The position numbers and the translations under genes were made by a program. Source: Anaerocolumna aminovalerica (GTDB lineage Bacteria; Bacillota; Clostridia; Lachnospirales; Lachnospiraceae). From it: DNA of 64,000 nt. Numbering within the stretch: the first letter of the stretch is position 1; every line of letters starts with the position of its first letter. The notes beneath the pieces are model-generated. The model searched no databases, was not told the origin of the DNA, and worked only from the letters and a program-made list of their open reading frames with translations. Of the stretch, positions 16,018 through 25,700 are shown in pieces. The stretch lies in assembly GCF_900115365.1 (NCBI RefSeq), contig NZ_FOWD01000004.1, forward strand, positions 1 through 64,000, in the 5' to 3' direction.

Positions 16018-17177
16018 ACACAATATTTTAATATTCTTTGCTGAATACCTGCACAACCGCCTAAAATTACTGGCTGTTCCAGTTCAGAACTTTTCATAAA
16101 AATAGGGTTAGGTGTTTTATCTGTTACTTTATTTAAGATTTGCTCCATGTAATTATTTCCGCTTTTCATAACACCGCCGCCAAGAACAATTAAATCAGGA
16201 TCAAACAGGGTGTTCACATTAACTAACGCCATAGATAATTTATCTATAAATTCTTCTACCATATTTACTGCCCAAGGAGCGTTTAATTCAGCATAACGGA
16301 ACACATCCCGTGCTGTTATGGAAGCCAGTTCTTCTGTGTTAAGGCTGTCTTTTAGTATTTCTTTGGCTCTTTCTCCCAATCCATAACCTCCGATGGTGGA
16401 TTCTAAAGCACCGAAACCTGGGTATCTATGTAATAAATCGCTTCTATCAAACATTCCATAGCCCAATTCCCCGGCTCCATTATGAGCACCCCGTAAGATA
16501 CAACGATCAAGAATGATTCCCATACCAATACCGGTTCCTATGTGAATATAAATTAAATTGGAGCTTGTACGGCCATGGCCAAACCAAAGTTCTCCAAGGG
16601 CTTCTAAGTTAACATCGTTTTCTACAAGTATTGGATATGGATATTTTTCTTGAAGATATATACCAAGTGGAAGGTTGTCCCATCCTACACTAGGGGCAGC
16701 CAACACCTTATTGTCTCGTACAACACCAGGAACCCCTACAGATATTCCCCGTAATATTCGATTTTCCACAAAAGGGAACATGTCATCGATTAAGGATTCA
16801 ACCAGTTTAATGCAGCTTTCCCCTGTACAATGATGGTTGTTAATAGTTTTGATTTCTAAGATATTTCCTAAAATATCACAAAGAGCAACTGATGCCTTAG
16901 TACCGCCGATGCCTACAGATATAATGACATTATGAGAATTATCAATTTCAATTAGCGGTCTTCTTCGTCCGCCGCTAAATTCAAATTCTCCGGACATACG
17001 TAAAAGCTTATCTTCCATTAGTTCATCAATAATACGAACAATGGTGGATAAGTTCAGATTTAAATCGGAAGCTATGGCAGAACGGGATACTATACCATTT
17101 TGCCGAACATATTCTAATATTGCTGTCCTGTTAATATCACGCATTTCTTTTGGAACGATAGATTTAAGTACAGACAT
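15999..17177 (-). CDS. ROK-family (NagC/XylR-like) transcriptional regulator
   Basis: 392 aa. The N-terminus has a winged helix-turn-helix (LNLNLSTIVRIIDELMEDKL), followed by the ROK fold: VGIGGTKASVALCDILGN, VENDVNLEALGE and GTGIGMGIILD. The usual zinc site (GHxxx, then CxCGxxGCLE) is missing. The matching stretch reads GELGYGMFDRSDLLHRYPG with no Cys, so metal-dependent structure is probably lost. It is convergent with the importer-lyase-kinase operon and likely represses it in response to a sugar-like ligand. The target operator is not identified. Confidence 0.85.
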   Translation of the reverse strand: MSVLKSIVPKEMRDINRTAILEYVRQNGIVSRSAIASDLNLNLSTIVRIIDELMEDKLLRMSGEFEFSGGRRRPLIEIDNSHNVIISVGIGGTKASVALCDILGNILEIKTINNHHCTGESCIKLVESLIDDMFPFVENRILRGISVGVPGVVRDNKVLAAPSVGWDNLPLGIYLQEKYPYPILVENDVNLEALGELWFGHGRTSSNLIYIHIGTGIGMGIILDRCILRGAHNGAGELGYGMFDRSDLLHRYPGFGALESTIGGYGLGERAKEILKDSLNTEELASITARDVFRYAELNAPWAVNMVEEFIDKLSMALVNVNTLFDPDLIVLGGGVMKSGNNYMEQILNKVTDKTPNPIFMKSSELEQPVILGGCAGIQQRILKYCVVKDTL

Positions 17178-17297
17178 AAACTTCTCCTATTAAGATTTCT
17201 ATATACTTTCCCTAATTAAAATCAGGAAAATACCTGCCAATTTCAGTGTTTAAGAAAATTATAATATAACTCCATTTAGAAGTCAAAGGAGAAGATT

Positions 17298-18587
17298 TTA
17301 TCTCATTAGCCTGTTCAAATCTTCATAAAAAGCAGGATAGGATATATTTACACAATCAGCTCCCAGCACATCTACAGGACTATCTGTAACAAGTCCTGCA
17401 ATAGTAAATGACATGGCAATTCGATGATCTGCTTTACTATCAATAGCAGCACCATGAAGAGGTAAGCCCCCATTGATAATCATGCCATCTTCAGTTGCTA
17501 TAATATCTGCCCCCATAAGTGATAAATTATTAACCATAACGTCAATTCGGTTAGATTCTTTCACTTTAAGTTCGACCGCATCTTTAATTACGGTTTGCCC
17601 TTTTGCGAAACATGCCATAATAGCGATTATCGGAATTTCATCTATTAAGGTAGGTATAATGGGGCCGCCTATTTCAGTTCCTTTTAATTGGCTGTAACTT
17701 ACTATAATATCGCCTACAGCTTCCGTATCTGTGTTACGGATATTTTCAATTGCTATATCAGCACCCATCTGTTTGCACACGCGAATAATACCATCACGGG
17801 TGGGATTAATACCTACATTTTTAATTACCAACTGAGAACCGGGTACTATCAATCCAGCAGCAATAAAATAAGCGGCGGAGGAAATGTCACCTGGTACTTC
17901 AATCTTCCTGGCTGTTAATTTTGGGTTTGGCTGGATGGTGGCAGTAGTATCACTAATTATTAAATCAGCACCAAGCATTTTTAACATAAGCTCCGTATGA
18001 TTTCTGGATACATTAGGTTCTGTTACGGAAGTAGATCCTTCGGCATATAGTCCTGCTAACAAAACGGAAGATTTTACTTGAGCTGAGGCTACCGGTGAAT
18101 CATAGTGGATACCATGTAAATGGACATCTTTTCGTCCTGTAATATGAAGAGGGGCCAGACCTCCACCCGGTATACTCTCTACCTTTGCTCCCATCTGGGA
18201 TAGTGGAGTAATGATTCTTCCCATAGGACGCTTTTGTATGGAAGCATCCCCTGTAATTACAGTATCAAAGGTCTGTCCGCTTAAGATACCGGACATAAGT
18301 CGCATGGTAGTTCCGCTATTGCCCACATCTAAGGTCTTTGCAGGCTGTTTTAAACCATGTAATCCTTTTCCCCGCAGGGTAACTTTATTTTGTTCAGGAT
18401 TGTTTTCTATGGTAACTCCCATTTGGCGAAAACAATTTATAGTAGATAAACAATCTGCTCCTTGCAGAAAATGGGTAATTTCTGTGGTACCTTCTGCTAA
18501 AGAACCAAGCATAACTGCTCTATGAGAAATGGATTTATCCCCTGGGACTGTAATTTCACCACGTAAAGGCTTTATTTTATTGGTCAT
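17298..18587 (-). CDS. aroA: 3-phosphoshikimate 1-carboxyvinyltransferase (EPSP synthase)
   Basis: ATG 18587 behind AGGAG, 31 nt after the tyrA stop, gives 429 aa, the usual length. A longer start at 18629 overlaps tyrA. Motifs: GDKSISHRAVMLGS (shikimate-3-phosphate site), GNSGTTMRLMSG, QKRPMGRII, and a late DHRIAMSF. It transfers the enolpyruvyl group of PEP to shikimate-3-phosphate in the cytosol, the sixth step to chorismate. It is the last gene of the minus-strand aroF-tyrA-aroA operon. Confidence 0.95.
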   Translation of the reverse strand: MTNKIKPLRGEITVPGDKSISHRAVMLGSLAEGTTEITHFLQGADCLSTINCFRQMGVTIENNPEQNKVTLRGKGLHGLKQPAKTLDVGNSGTTMRLMSGILSGQTFDTVITGDASIQKRPMGRIITPLSQMGAKVESIPGGGLAPLHITGRKDVHLHGIHYDSPVASAQVKSSVLLAGLYAEGSTSVTEPNVSRNHTELMLKMLGADLIISDTTATIQPNPKLTARKIEVPGDISSAAYFIAAGLIVPGSQLVIKNVGINPTRDGIIRVCKQMGADIAIENIRNTDTEAVGDIIVSYSQLKGTEIGGPIIPTLIDEIPIIAIMACFAKGQTVIKDAVELKVKESNRIDVMVNNLSLMGADIIATEDGMIINGGLPLHGAAIDSKADHRIAMSFTIAGLVTDSPVDVLGADCVNISYPAFYEDLNRLMR

Positions 18588-18618
18588 ATTAGCTCCTATC
18601 TTCCTTTCCTGCTCATTC

Positions 18619-19728
18619 TTATCTTTCATATACAGTATAACGATATTTCTTTAGCAATTCAACCGCCTTTATTAGTGCCTCTCTTTCGTAGAACTCAATA
18701 CGGAGAACACCTTGCTGGAATTCCCTGTTGTGAATGATTCCGATATTCTTTATACTGATTTGGTTTGAGGCTAATAAAGTGGCAACGGTAGCAATGGAGC
18801 CGGCCTCATCATAAATATCAATATAGGTCTCATATACATTTGCCAGTATACCCGAGGACTTATTGGGAATGGAGTCACGGTATTCGCCTGCAATATCAAA
18901 TAGATCATAAATATATTTTTCGTTCTTTTCTTCCAATGCATAATATATTTCTTTTAAAGAAGCAATGTATTTATCTAAAAAATTTTGAATACTTTTTGTA
19001 TTGGTCAAACAGATATCCTGCCACATAGCAGGAGAGGAAGAAGCAATACGGGTAATATCTTTAAAACCGCCAGCAGCCAGTGTCCTCATATTCTCCTCGG
19101 AATCATCGGATTCTTTTACTAGATTTACAAGGCTTGTGGCTATTAAGTGGGGTAAATGACTAATGGCAGCAGTAATATTATCATGTTCTTTATAGTCTAA
19201 TACTAAGGGAATAGCACCCATGGATCCTACCAGATGATATAGGATTTCTGTAGTAGCAGGTGGTGTTTCATCAGTAGGAGTTAAGATATAGTAAGCATTT
19301 TCAAGTAATTTGCTATGAGAGTTCTCATAACCTGTTTTTTCAGAACCGGCCATAGGGTGACCGCCTATAAAATTGCTCTTTAATCCTATTTCCTCAACTG
19401 CCCTATGAATGCAGCCTTTAACACTGCCTACATCTGTAATGATACAGCTTGGTTTAATAATATCTTTTAATTGCTCTAAATATGTAATGTTGGATAACAC
19501 CGGAGCACATAAGAAAATAATATCGCAGGAAGAGAAACCTTCCTGTAAATCCTTATAAACAAAATCCAGCACATGATCCTTTAGAGCATCTTCCAACCCT
19601 TTTCCCATATCACCAGTGGAATAATGATAGGATAGCAGAGTAAAGGTTGGATGAGCCTCTTTTATAGCCCGTGCAATTGACCCGCCAATTAATCCAAAGC
19701 CGATAAATCCAATTGTTAAATCATTCAT
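18619..19728 (-). CDS. tyrA: Prephenate dehydrogenase with C-terminal ACT domain
   Basis: 369 aa from ATG 19728, with AGGTG at good spacing. GTG 19737 is an alternative. The NAD-binding motif is GFIGFGLIGGSIARAIKE. HPMAGSEKTGYENS carries the conserved catalytic-site His, and HNIT-type motif appears as DNITAAISHLPH. Residues ~300-369 form an ACT domain (IATVATLLASNQISIKNIGI), typical of Gram-positive TyrA and usually the tyrosine feedback site. It converts prephenate to 4-hydroxyphenylpyruvate. Confidence 0.93.
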   Translation of the reverse strand: MNDLTIGFIGFGLIGGSIARAIKEAHPTFTLLSYHYSTGDMGKGLEDALKDHVLDFVYKDLQEGFSSCDIIFLCAPVLSNITYLEQLKDIIKPSCIITDVGSVKGCIHRAVEEIGLKSNFIGGHPMAGSEKTGYENSHSKLLENAYYILTPTDETPPATTEILYHLVGSMGAIPLVLDYKEHDNITAAISHLPHLIATSLVNLVKESDDSEENMRTLAAGGFKDITRIASSSPAMWQDICLTNTKSIQNFLDKYIASLKEIYYALEEKNEKYIYDLFDIAGEYRDSIPNKSSGILANVYETYIDIYDEAGSIATVATLLASNQISIKNIGIIHNREFQQGVLRIEFYEREALIKAVELLKKYRYTVYER

Positions 19729-19789
19729 TTTTTTCACCTATTCCATATCATAATTGTCTCAGATATGTTACTTTGTTTTCATAATGATT

Positions 19790-20803
19790 TTAAAATTTCT
19801 TACCCATTAATTTTGCCAATGGCCTGATTTCACCACATAATTCCTCAAATTGTTGAAAGGTAAGAGACTGTGGTCCATCGGATAGGGCACATGCGGGATT
19901 AGGATGGGTTTCTATCATAAGTCCGTCTGCACCTGCTGCTATAGCACTCATGGCAAGAGGTTTTACATATTTTCTGACACCGGTTGCATGACTGGGGTCT
20001 ACAATAATAGGCAAATGACTTTTATGCTTTATAACCGGAACAGCACTAATATCTAATGTGTTACGGGTAGCTGTTTCAAAGGTACGGATTCCCCGTTCAC
20101 ATAATACAACATTAGGATTACCTTCTGCTATTATATATTCAGAGGCATTTAACCATTCATCAATAGTAGCAGAAAGACCACGTTTTAATAAAACTGGCAG
20201 ACCTGTTTTTCCTGCTTCTTTTAACAAATAGAAGTTTTGCATGTTACGGGCTCCAATTTGAAGCATGTCTACATATTTAACTGCTGCTTCAATGGCAGCT
20301 AAACTGGTTACTTCACAAACAACAGCCAGACCTGTTTCATCTTTGGCTTCTTTCATAAGTTTTAACCCATCTTCTTCCAGACCTTGGAAAGCATATGGAG
20401 AGGTTCTTGGCTTGTATGCACCCCCTCTTAATATCTGGGCTCCGGCTTTCTGAATGGCCTTGGCAGTTTCCATTACCTGATCTTCGCTTTCTACAGCACA
20501 AGGTCCTGACATAATAATTAATTCATCACCCCCAATGGAGGCATTTCCTACTTTGATAATGGAAGGCTCCGGGTGAAATTTTTTATTTGCTAATTTGTAA
20601 CTTTCAGTAACAGGAACAACTTTATCTACATCCTCGGCAATTTCTAAATTTTGATTCTGAAGTTTGGTTTTATCACCCACAACACCAATGATTGTAACTT
20701 CTTTACCATCAGAAAGATGAGCAGTCAGTCCATTATCTTCAATGATACGAATAATATTTTGAATTGACTCTTTTTTTGCTCCCGGTTTCATAACAATAAT
20801 CAT
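19790..20803 (-). CDS. aroF: DAHP synthase (3-deoxy-7-phosphoheptulonate synthase), type I-beta
   Basis: 337 aa. The first ~70 residues form the ferredoxin-like regulatory domain found in Gram-positive and Thermotoga enzymes. The barrel follows with IMSGPCAVES, GAYKPRTSPYAFQGLG-type (here RTSPYAFQGLEEDG), KRGLSATIDEWLNA and IVDPSHATGVRKYV. It condenses PEP and erythrose-4-phosphate, the first shikimate-pathway step. The start codon is preceded by the recurrent hairpin-GAGG element (20804-20832), so its translation may be controlled together with other amino-acid genes here. Confidence 0.95.
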   Translation of the reverse strand: MIIVMKPGAKKESIQNIIRIIEDNGLTAHLSDGKEVTIIGVVGDKTKLQNQNLEIAEDVDKVVPVTESYKLANKKFHPEPSIIKVGNASIGGDELIIMSGPCAVESEDQVMETAKAIQKAGAQILRGGAYKPRTSPYAFQGLEEDGLKLMKEAKDETGLAVVCEVTSLAAIEAAVKYVDMLQIGARNMQNFYLLKEAGKTGLPVLLKRGLSATIDEWLNASEYIIAEGNPNVVLCERGIRTFETATRNTLDISAVPVIKHKSHLPIIVDPSHATGVRKYVKPLAMSAIAAGADGLMIETHPNPACALSDGPQSLTFQQFEELCGEIRPLAKLMGKKF

Positions 20804-20832
20804 AATAACCTCGATTCTGGCGTTTTAACGCC
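20804..20832 (-). promoter_or_regulatory. Hairpin-GAGG element, aroF copy
   Basis: On the minus strand GGCGT-UAAA-ACGCC (20832-20819) is followed by AGAATCGAGGTTATT and the aroF ATG. The spacing from hairpin to ATG is 15 nt, the same as at four other genes in this window. The fifth base pair is U-A here and C-G or U-G elsewhere, which is compensatory change. Confidence 0.7.
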
Positions 20833-20839
20833 TAATAAA

Positions 20840-21340
20840 ATTAAGGAGAAAAATAATACTTTTTCAGCCTAGAATAATCTTTATTCTCAAATACTTGCAA
20901 AATAGCCACTCTAATCTTAAACCTTGTACAATCCTTTTTATGTTTATTTAATCAGATTTATTTTCTTTTTTAAAAATTAAAATAATAATCCCACCATATA
21001 ATAGGGGTTTTAGAAATGTAAGATTCAAAATTTTTGACAAAATTATTGTACAATGAAATTTTATATATGTCAACACTGTGTTACTTTAAAGCGTTACGAT
21101 TTAAAGTATAAAAGAAAGAGAGTATTTTAATAATTCGACAATATACTTAATATTATTGAAAAATACAGATATTTTCCATGAGAATACATTAGTATTTCAA
21201 AGTATATTGAAAATTATTTGTTAATCTCTTATAAAAGTATTGTAAAATCAGACATTTTTTAGTAAAATATAAACATGGATATTATATTTGGTGTGCAATC
21301 CATAATATTCAGTTAATAAGCAAGACAAAAATATTAAGTA
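20840..21340. other. Divergent intergenic region between aroF and the EF-G paralogue
   Basis: About 500 bp of AT-rich DNA with no ORF. An ACTTTAAA/TTTAAAGT inverted repeat (21083-21090 with 21100-21107) around GCGTTACGA is the clearest structure. TTGTTA-17-TGTAAA near 21218-21246 could be the promoter of the plus-strand gene. No T-box motif is visible ahead of aroF. Confidence 0.4.
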
Positions 21341-21355
21341 ATGGAGGAAAAAAGA

Positions 21356-23443
21356 ATGAATGTTTACACTTCAGAAAAGATTCGAAATGTTGTATTGTTA
21401 GGCCACGGTGGCTGTGGCAAGACTACTTTAGTCGAAGCCATGGCCTACTCAACAGGAATTACAAAGCGTCAAGGTAGAATTGAAGAGGGGAATACCATAA
21501 GTGATTATGATAAGGAAGAAGTAAAACGTCTTTTTTCAATTAGTACTACAGTAGTACCCATTATATGGGAAGATATTAAGATTAACATTCTTGATACACC
21601 AGGATATTTTGACTTCGTTGGAGAAGTAGAAGAAGCAATGACAGCAGCAGATGCAGCAGTAATTGTTGTATCCGCCAAATCCGGAGTTGAAGTTGGTACC
21701 AAAAAAGCTTGGGATTGCTGTGAAAAGCATAATTTACCGAGAATGTTTTTTGTTACTGATATGGATGATGATAATGCAAGTTATCGGAAAGTTGTTGAAG
21801 AATTAACTGAACTTTATGGAAAGAAAATTGCACCATTTCACATACCAATTCGTGAAAATGAAAAATTTGTTGGATTTGTTAATGTTGTTAAGATGGGCGG
21901 AAGAAGATTTACAACTTTAGGAAAATATGAAGAATGCTCAATTCCTGATTATTCTATGGAAAATCTGAATAAATTCCGTGAAACTTTGTTAGAAGCAGTT
22001 GCTGAAACAAGCGAAGAATTAATGGATAAATATTTTAATGGAGAGGAATTTACTCAGGATGAAATTTCTCTTGCACTTAGAAATAATGTTATTGATGGCA
22101 GTGTAGTACCGGTTCTTATGGGATCGGGACTTAATGCACAAGGCCCTGTTATGCTCCTTCAAGCAATTGAAAAATATTTCCCAGCTCCAAATAAAAGTGA
22201 AATTAAAGGATTAAATACGAAAACTAATCAACCTTTTGAGGCAAATTACAATGAAAGCCTTCCTATGACTGCCAGGGTATTTAAGACCATAGCAGATCCT
22301 TTCATTGGAAAGTTCTCACTTATAAAGGTTTGTTCAGGAATCTTAAAATCAGATTCCAATATATATAATGCAGAAAAGGATACCGAAGAAAAACTTTCCC
22401 GCCTTTATGTACTAAGAGGAAAAGAGCAAATTGAAGTAAGTGAACTTCATGCCGGTGACATAGGAGCTATTGGCAAATTATCCAACACAGTAACAGGAGA
22501 TACCTTATCTACAAAGGCTGTACCTGTTGAGTATGATAAACATGAGATGCCAAAACCATATACTTATCAACGTTTTATGACAAAAAATAAAGGGGATGAC
22601 GATAAAGTATCACAGGCACTGTCCAAATTAATGGATGAAGATCTGACTTTAAAGGTCGTAAATGATAAAGAAAACAGACAAACCTTACTTTATGGTATTG
22701 GTGAACAACAATTAGAAATTACAGTAAGTAAGCTGCAATCCAAATATAAAGTAGAGATTGAAACCATGAAGCCTAAGGTACCATTTAGAGAAACACTTAA
22801 AAAGAAAGTAAGAATACAGGGTAAATATAAAAAGCAATCTGGCGGACATGGACAATATGGCGATGTTCACATTGAATTCGAGCCATCCGGGGATTTAGAG
22901 AAACCTTACGTATTCGAAGAGAAGGTATTTGGCGGTGCAGTTCCAAAGAACTATTTCCCGGCAGTTGAAAAAGGGATAGCAGAATGTGTTTTAAAAGGAC
23001 CTGTAGCAGGATACCCAGTTGTTGGATTAAAGGCAACCCTGGTAGATGGGTCCTACCACCCGGTAGACTCCTCTGAAATGGCATTTAAAATGGCAACCAT
23101 TCAGGCATTCAAACAAGGTTTTATGAGTGCATCACCAGTATTATTAGAGCCTATCGTTTCATTAAAAGTTGTTGTTCCAGATAAATTTACCGGTGATGTA
23201 ATGGGTGACTTGAATAAACGCCGGGGCAGAGTATTAGGTATGAACCCTCTTCATCATGGTGGTAAACAAGAAATAGTTGCAGACATACCTTTATCTGAGA
23301 TGTATGGTTATTCAACTGACCTTCGTTCTATGACAGGTGGAGCTGGTGATTTCTCCTATGAATTCAACCGCTACGAACAAGCACCGTCGGACGTTCAGCA
23401 GAGAGTGATTGAAGAAAGTGCTAAGAATGGAGAGAATGAATAA
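21356..23443 (+). CDS. Elongation factor G-like GTPase (EF-G paralogue)
   Basis: ATG 21356 follows GGAGGAAAAAAGA, giving 695 aa. Domains follow EF-G order: G domain with P-loop GHGGCGKTT (residues ~16-24) and DTPGYFDF, then domains II-V, with GGHGQYGDVHIEFEP in domain IV and GRVLGMNP in domain V. The usual G4 motif NKMD reads TDMD (FVTDMDDD), so guanine recognition may differ. It is a single gene without rpsL, rpsG or tuf nearby, unlike the housekeeping fusA. It probably belongs to the accessory EF-G2 or ribosome-protection-like group. Exact role unknown. Confidence 0.85.
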   Translation: MNVYTSEKIRNVVLLGHGGCGKTTLVEAMAYSTGITKRQGRIEEGNTISDYDKEEVKRLFSISTTVVPIIWEDIKINILDTPGYFDFVGEVEEAMTAADAAVIVVSAKSGVEVGTKKAWDCCEKHNLPRMFFVTDMDDDNASYRKVVEELTELYGKKIAPFHIPIRENEKFVGFVNVVKMGGRRFTTLGKYEECSIPDYSMENLNKFRETLLEAVAETSEELMDKYFNGEEFTQDEISLALRNNVIDGSVVPVLMGSGLNAQGPVMLLQAIEKYFPAPNKSEIKGLNTKTNQPFEANYNESLPMTARVFKTIADPFIGKFSLIKVCSGILKSDSNIYNAEKDTEEKLSRLYVLRGKEQIEVSELHAGDIGAIGKLSNTVTGDTLSTKAVPVEYDKHEMPKPYTYQRFMTKNKGDDDKVSQALSKLMDEDLTLKVVNDKENRQTLLYGIGEQQLEITVSKLQSKYKVEIETMKPKVPFRETLKKKVRIQGKYKKQSGGHGQYGDVHIEFEPSGDLEKPYVFEEKVFGGAVPKNYFPAVEKGIAECVLKGPVAGYPVVGLKATLVDGSYHPVDSSEMAFKMATIQAFKQGFMSASPVLLEPIVSLKVVVPDKFTGDVMGDLNKRRGRVLGMNPLHHGGKQEIVADIPLSEMYGYSTDLRSMTGGAGDFSYEFNRYEQAPSDVQQRVIEESAKNGENE

Positions 23444-23474
23444 ATAATCTCCTCATAATATAATTATAATAAAT

Positions 23475-23516
23475 AAAAGCTGTTACAATTATATTACTAG
23501 ATTGTAACAGCTTTTT
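23475..23516. terminator. Bidirectional terminator between convergent genes
   Basis: AAAAGCTGTTACAAT (23475-23489) pairs with ATTGTAACAGCTTTTT (23501-23516), a 15-bp stem with A- and T-tracts on both sides. It can end transcription of the EF-G paralogue and of the opposing ligase gene. Confidence 0.9.
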
Positions 23517-23538
23517 CATGTAACTAAATTTAGTCAGC

Positions 23539-24558
23539 TTATCTTTCTAATACTATTCTTTCGCAAAGATCATTATAAGATATTCCAATAGCTTTTGCTT
23601 CCTGTGGCAACAAGCTGGTTGGTGTCATTCCTGGTAATGTATTCGCTTCTAAACAAAAGGCATTGTTATGCTTATCCAAAATAAAGTCAATTCTTGAATA
23701 AAATCCTAACCTTAATGTATCGTGAACGGCTAGTGCTTTTTCCTTTAATAAATTTGATATATCTTCTGAAATATTTGCAGGGCAAATTTCTTGTGTTAAA
23801 CCAACTTGATATTTGTTTTTATAATCATAAAAGCCAGACAAAGGCTTAATCTCAATTACTGGCAAAGCTGTATTATTAAGAATGCCAACCGAGAACTCTC
23901 TTCCTTCAACTTTATCTTCAATAAGGATAGCGTCTTCATACTTTTTAGCCAATTCAATCGCATTCTTTAATTGATTCCCATTTCCTACAATATTAACACC
24001 TACACTGGAACCACAACTACAGGGTTTTACAACACAAGGATAGCTTATACCATCAAGAGTATATTCCTTATTTAAACATATGTATTTCCAATCTGGTGTT
24101 AAAATATTATTTGCTCGTATTATCTTCTTAGACAAATCCTTATCCATTGCTAGAAGACTTCCAATATAATTCGTCCCTGTATATCGTATACCATTCAATT
24201 CAAGTACTGCTTGTAACTGTCCGTTTTCACCGATTGAACCATGCAATGCCAGAAAAACAATATCTGCTTCCTTACATAATTCAATGACACCTTCGCCTAT
24301 TAGACTGCTTTTATTATTTACGCTATTTTTGATTGATTCTAAATCAGGTTCATGTTCTGGCACGGAGTAAGAAAATCTGTAATCTGACTTATTATTTGTA
24401 TATACTGGAGAAAATGTACGGTTATGTATTCCTAAATATAAATCAAGTAATAGAACATCGTGTCCTTTCTCAATTAAAGCATTTGATATTAACGTTCCCG
24501 AAGCAATTGAAACATCCCTCTCCGGACTAAGGCCTCCTACTAATACGACTATCTTCAT
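23539..24558 (-). CDS. ddl: D-alanine--D-alanine ligase family protein
   Basis: ATG 24558 after a CAGGGGG site gives 339 aa. The N-terminal GGLSPERDVSIASG, the ATP-grasp loop KPCSCGSSVGVNIV, GREFSVGIL and the C-terminal LEANTLPGMTPTSLLPQEA match Ddl enzymes, which join two D-Ala (or D-Ala with D-Ser or D-lactate in Van types) for peptidoglycan. The omega-loop residues that set the second substrate cannot be judged with certainty here. It stands alone, without murF or van genes nearby, so it may be a housekeeping or accessory copy. Confidence 0.85.
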   Translation of the reverse strand: MKIVVLVGGLSPERDVSIASGTLISNALIEKGHDVLLLDLYLGIHNRTFSPVYTNNKSDYRFSYSVPEHEPDLESIKNSVNNKSSLIGEGVIELCKEADIVFLALHGSIGENGQLQAVLELNGIRYTGTNYIGSLLAMDKDLSKKIIRANNILTPDWKYICLNKEYTLDGISYPCVVKPCSCGSSVGVNIVGNGNQLKNAIELAKKYEDAILIEDKVEGREFSVGILNNTALPVIEIKPLSGFYDYKNKYQVGLTQEICPANISEDISNLLKEKALAVHDTLRLGFYSRIDFILDKHNNAFCLEANTLPGMTPTSLLPQEAKAIGISYNDLCERIVLER

Positions 24559-24796
24559 ACTATCCCCCTGGATCAATATAATTATGACAAAGTCTATATA
24601 TTAATAACCAATTTATACTTTAGTACCATCATATTACTTTTTTAAAAAAATATCAATACAAATAGGATGCAATAAAACAAACCGTCCCTTGTTAAGTAGG
24701 ACGTTAAAGGAAGCTTTATTCTATATAGCATAAAGTAAATGATTTTGTATCAAACTTAAAAGAGTAATGTAAAACAAACTCTTGAAAGGGAAAGAC
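24559..24796. other. Intergenic region between ligase and cyclase-like genes
   Basis: Divergent promoter space of about 240 bp, AT-rich, without an ORF. CGTCC and GGACG near 24682-24703 (CCGTCCC and AGGACG) could pair around TTGTTAAGTA. Otherwise I see nothing specific. Confidence 0.3.
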
Positions 24797-25684
24797 ATGA
24801 CTGAATTTTATGGCAGATATAAAAAACGTTCATATTTTGAGGGCTGGTATTTTAAGAATCAAAATGAAAGGGATACCATCTCCTTTATTCCGGCATTTCA
24901 TATTGATCAGAATCAAAATAAATCCGCATCCATTCAGGTGATTACCAACTGCGCCTCCTATCACCTTGCTTACCCGATTAATGAATTTTCAGTATGGGAT
25001 AAAAAATTTGGTATACGAATAGGAAAGAATATATTTACCGATAGGGGTATCAGTCTTGATATAAAAAGAAATAATCTCACTTTAAAAGGTAAGCTAAGCT
25101 ATAGTGCTTTTACACCATTAAAATATGATATTATGGGACCTTTTCGGTATGTTCCCTTCATGCAATGCCGTCACAGTGTTTTCAGCCTTACACATAATGT
25201 AAATGGTACGATCGTAATGAATGGCAGAAGTATGAGCTTTCATCAAGGTATGGGCTATGTGGAAGGAGATCGGGGGACGAGTTTTCCCAAGAACTATCTT
25301 TGGACACAATGTAACTGGTATGATAGAGGAAATAATACAGTTATGGTATCCATAGCGAATATCCCCATAGCAAATTTCGCTTTTACAGGGTGTATCAGTG
25401 TTATATATTATGGTGGGAAAGAATATCGGCTTGCTACTTATTTAGGGGTAAAAATAAAGAAATACAATAAAAAAGAACTGTGGATACAGCAAGGTAAATA
25501 TGATTTATATGTACAATTGCTTGAAGAAAATCCTTATAGTCTAATGGCACCGGAGAAAGGGAATATGATTCGTACTGTCCATGAAAGTATCAATTGTAAA
25601 ATACGGTATCGCTTTATGGTAGAAGGTAACGTGGTTTTTGATTATACAGGTAATGGCAGCTTTGAAAATGGAATTATGGAGTAA
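24797..25684 (+). CDS. Tocopherol cyclase-like protein
   Basis: ATG 24797 behind AAAGGGAAAG gives 295 aa. The start FYGRYKKRSYFEGWYFKNQ, the middle GPFRYVPFMQCRHSVFSL and the later YVEGDRGTSFPKNYLWTQCNW are the signatures of the bacterial tocopherol-cyclase-like family (PF14249, from memory). These bacterial proteins lack the tocopherol pathway and have no settled function. The fold is thought to be a lipocalin-like double barrel. Soluble, with no signal peptide. Confidence 0.75.
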   Translation: MTEFYGRYKKRSYFEGWYFKNQNERDTISFIPAFHIDQNQNKSASIQVITNCASYHLAYPINEFSVWDKKFGIRIGKNIFTDRGISLDIKRNNLTLKGKLSYSAFTPLKYDIMGPFRYVPFMQCRHSVFSLTHNVNGTIVMNGRSMSFHQGMGYVEGDRGTSFPKNYLWTQCNWYDRGNNTVMVSIANIPIANFAFTGCISVIYYGGKEYRLATYLGVKIKKYNKKELWIQQGKYDLYVQLLEENPYSLMAPEKGNMIRTVHESINCKIRYRFMVEGNVVFDYTGNGSFENGIME

Positions 25685-25700
25685 ATGGACCAGCTCTGTA

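Noticed and set aside
20804-21340. T-box or other known riboswitch before aroF
   Set aside because: No TGG-ACC-type T-box antiterminator core or specifier layout was found; only the short start-site hairpin.
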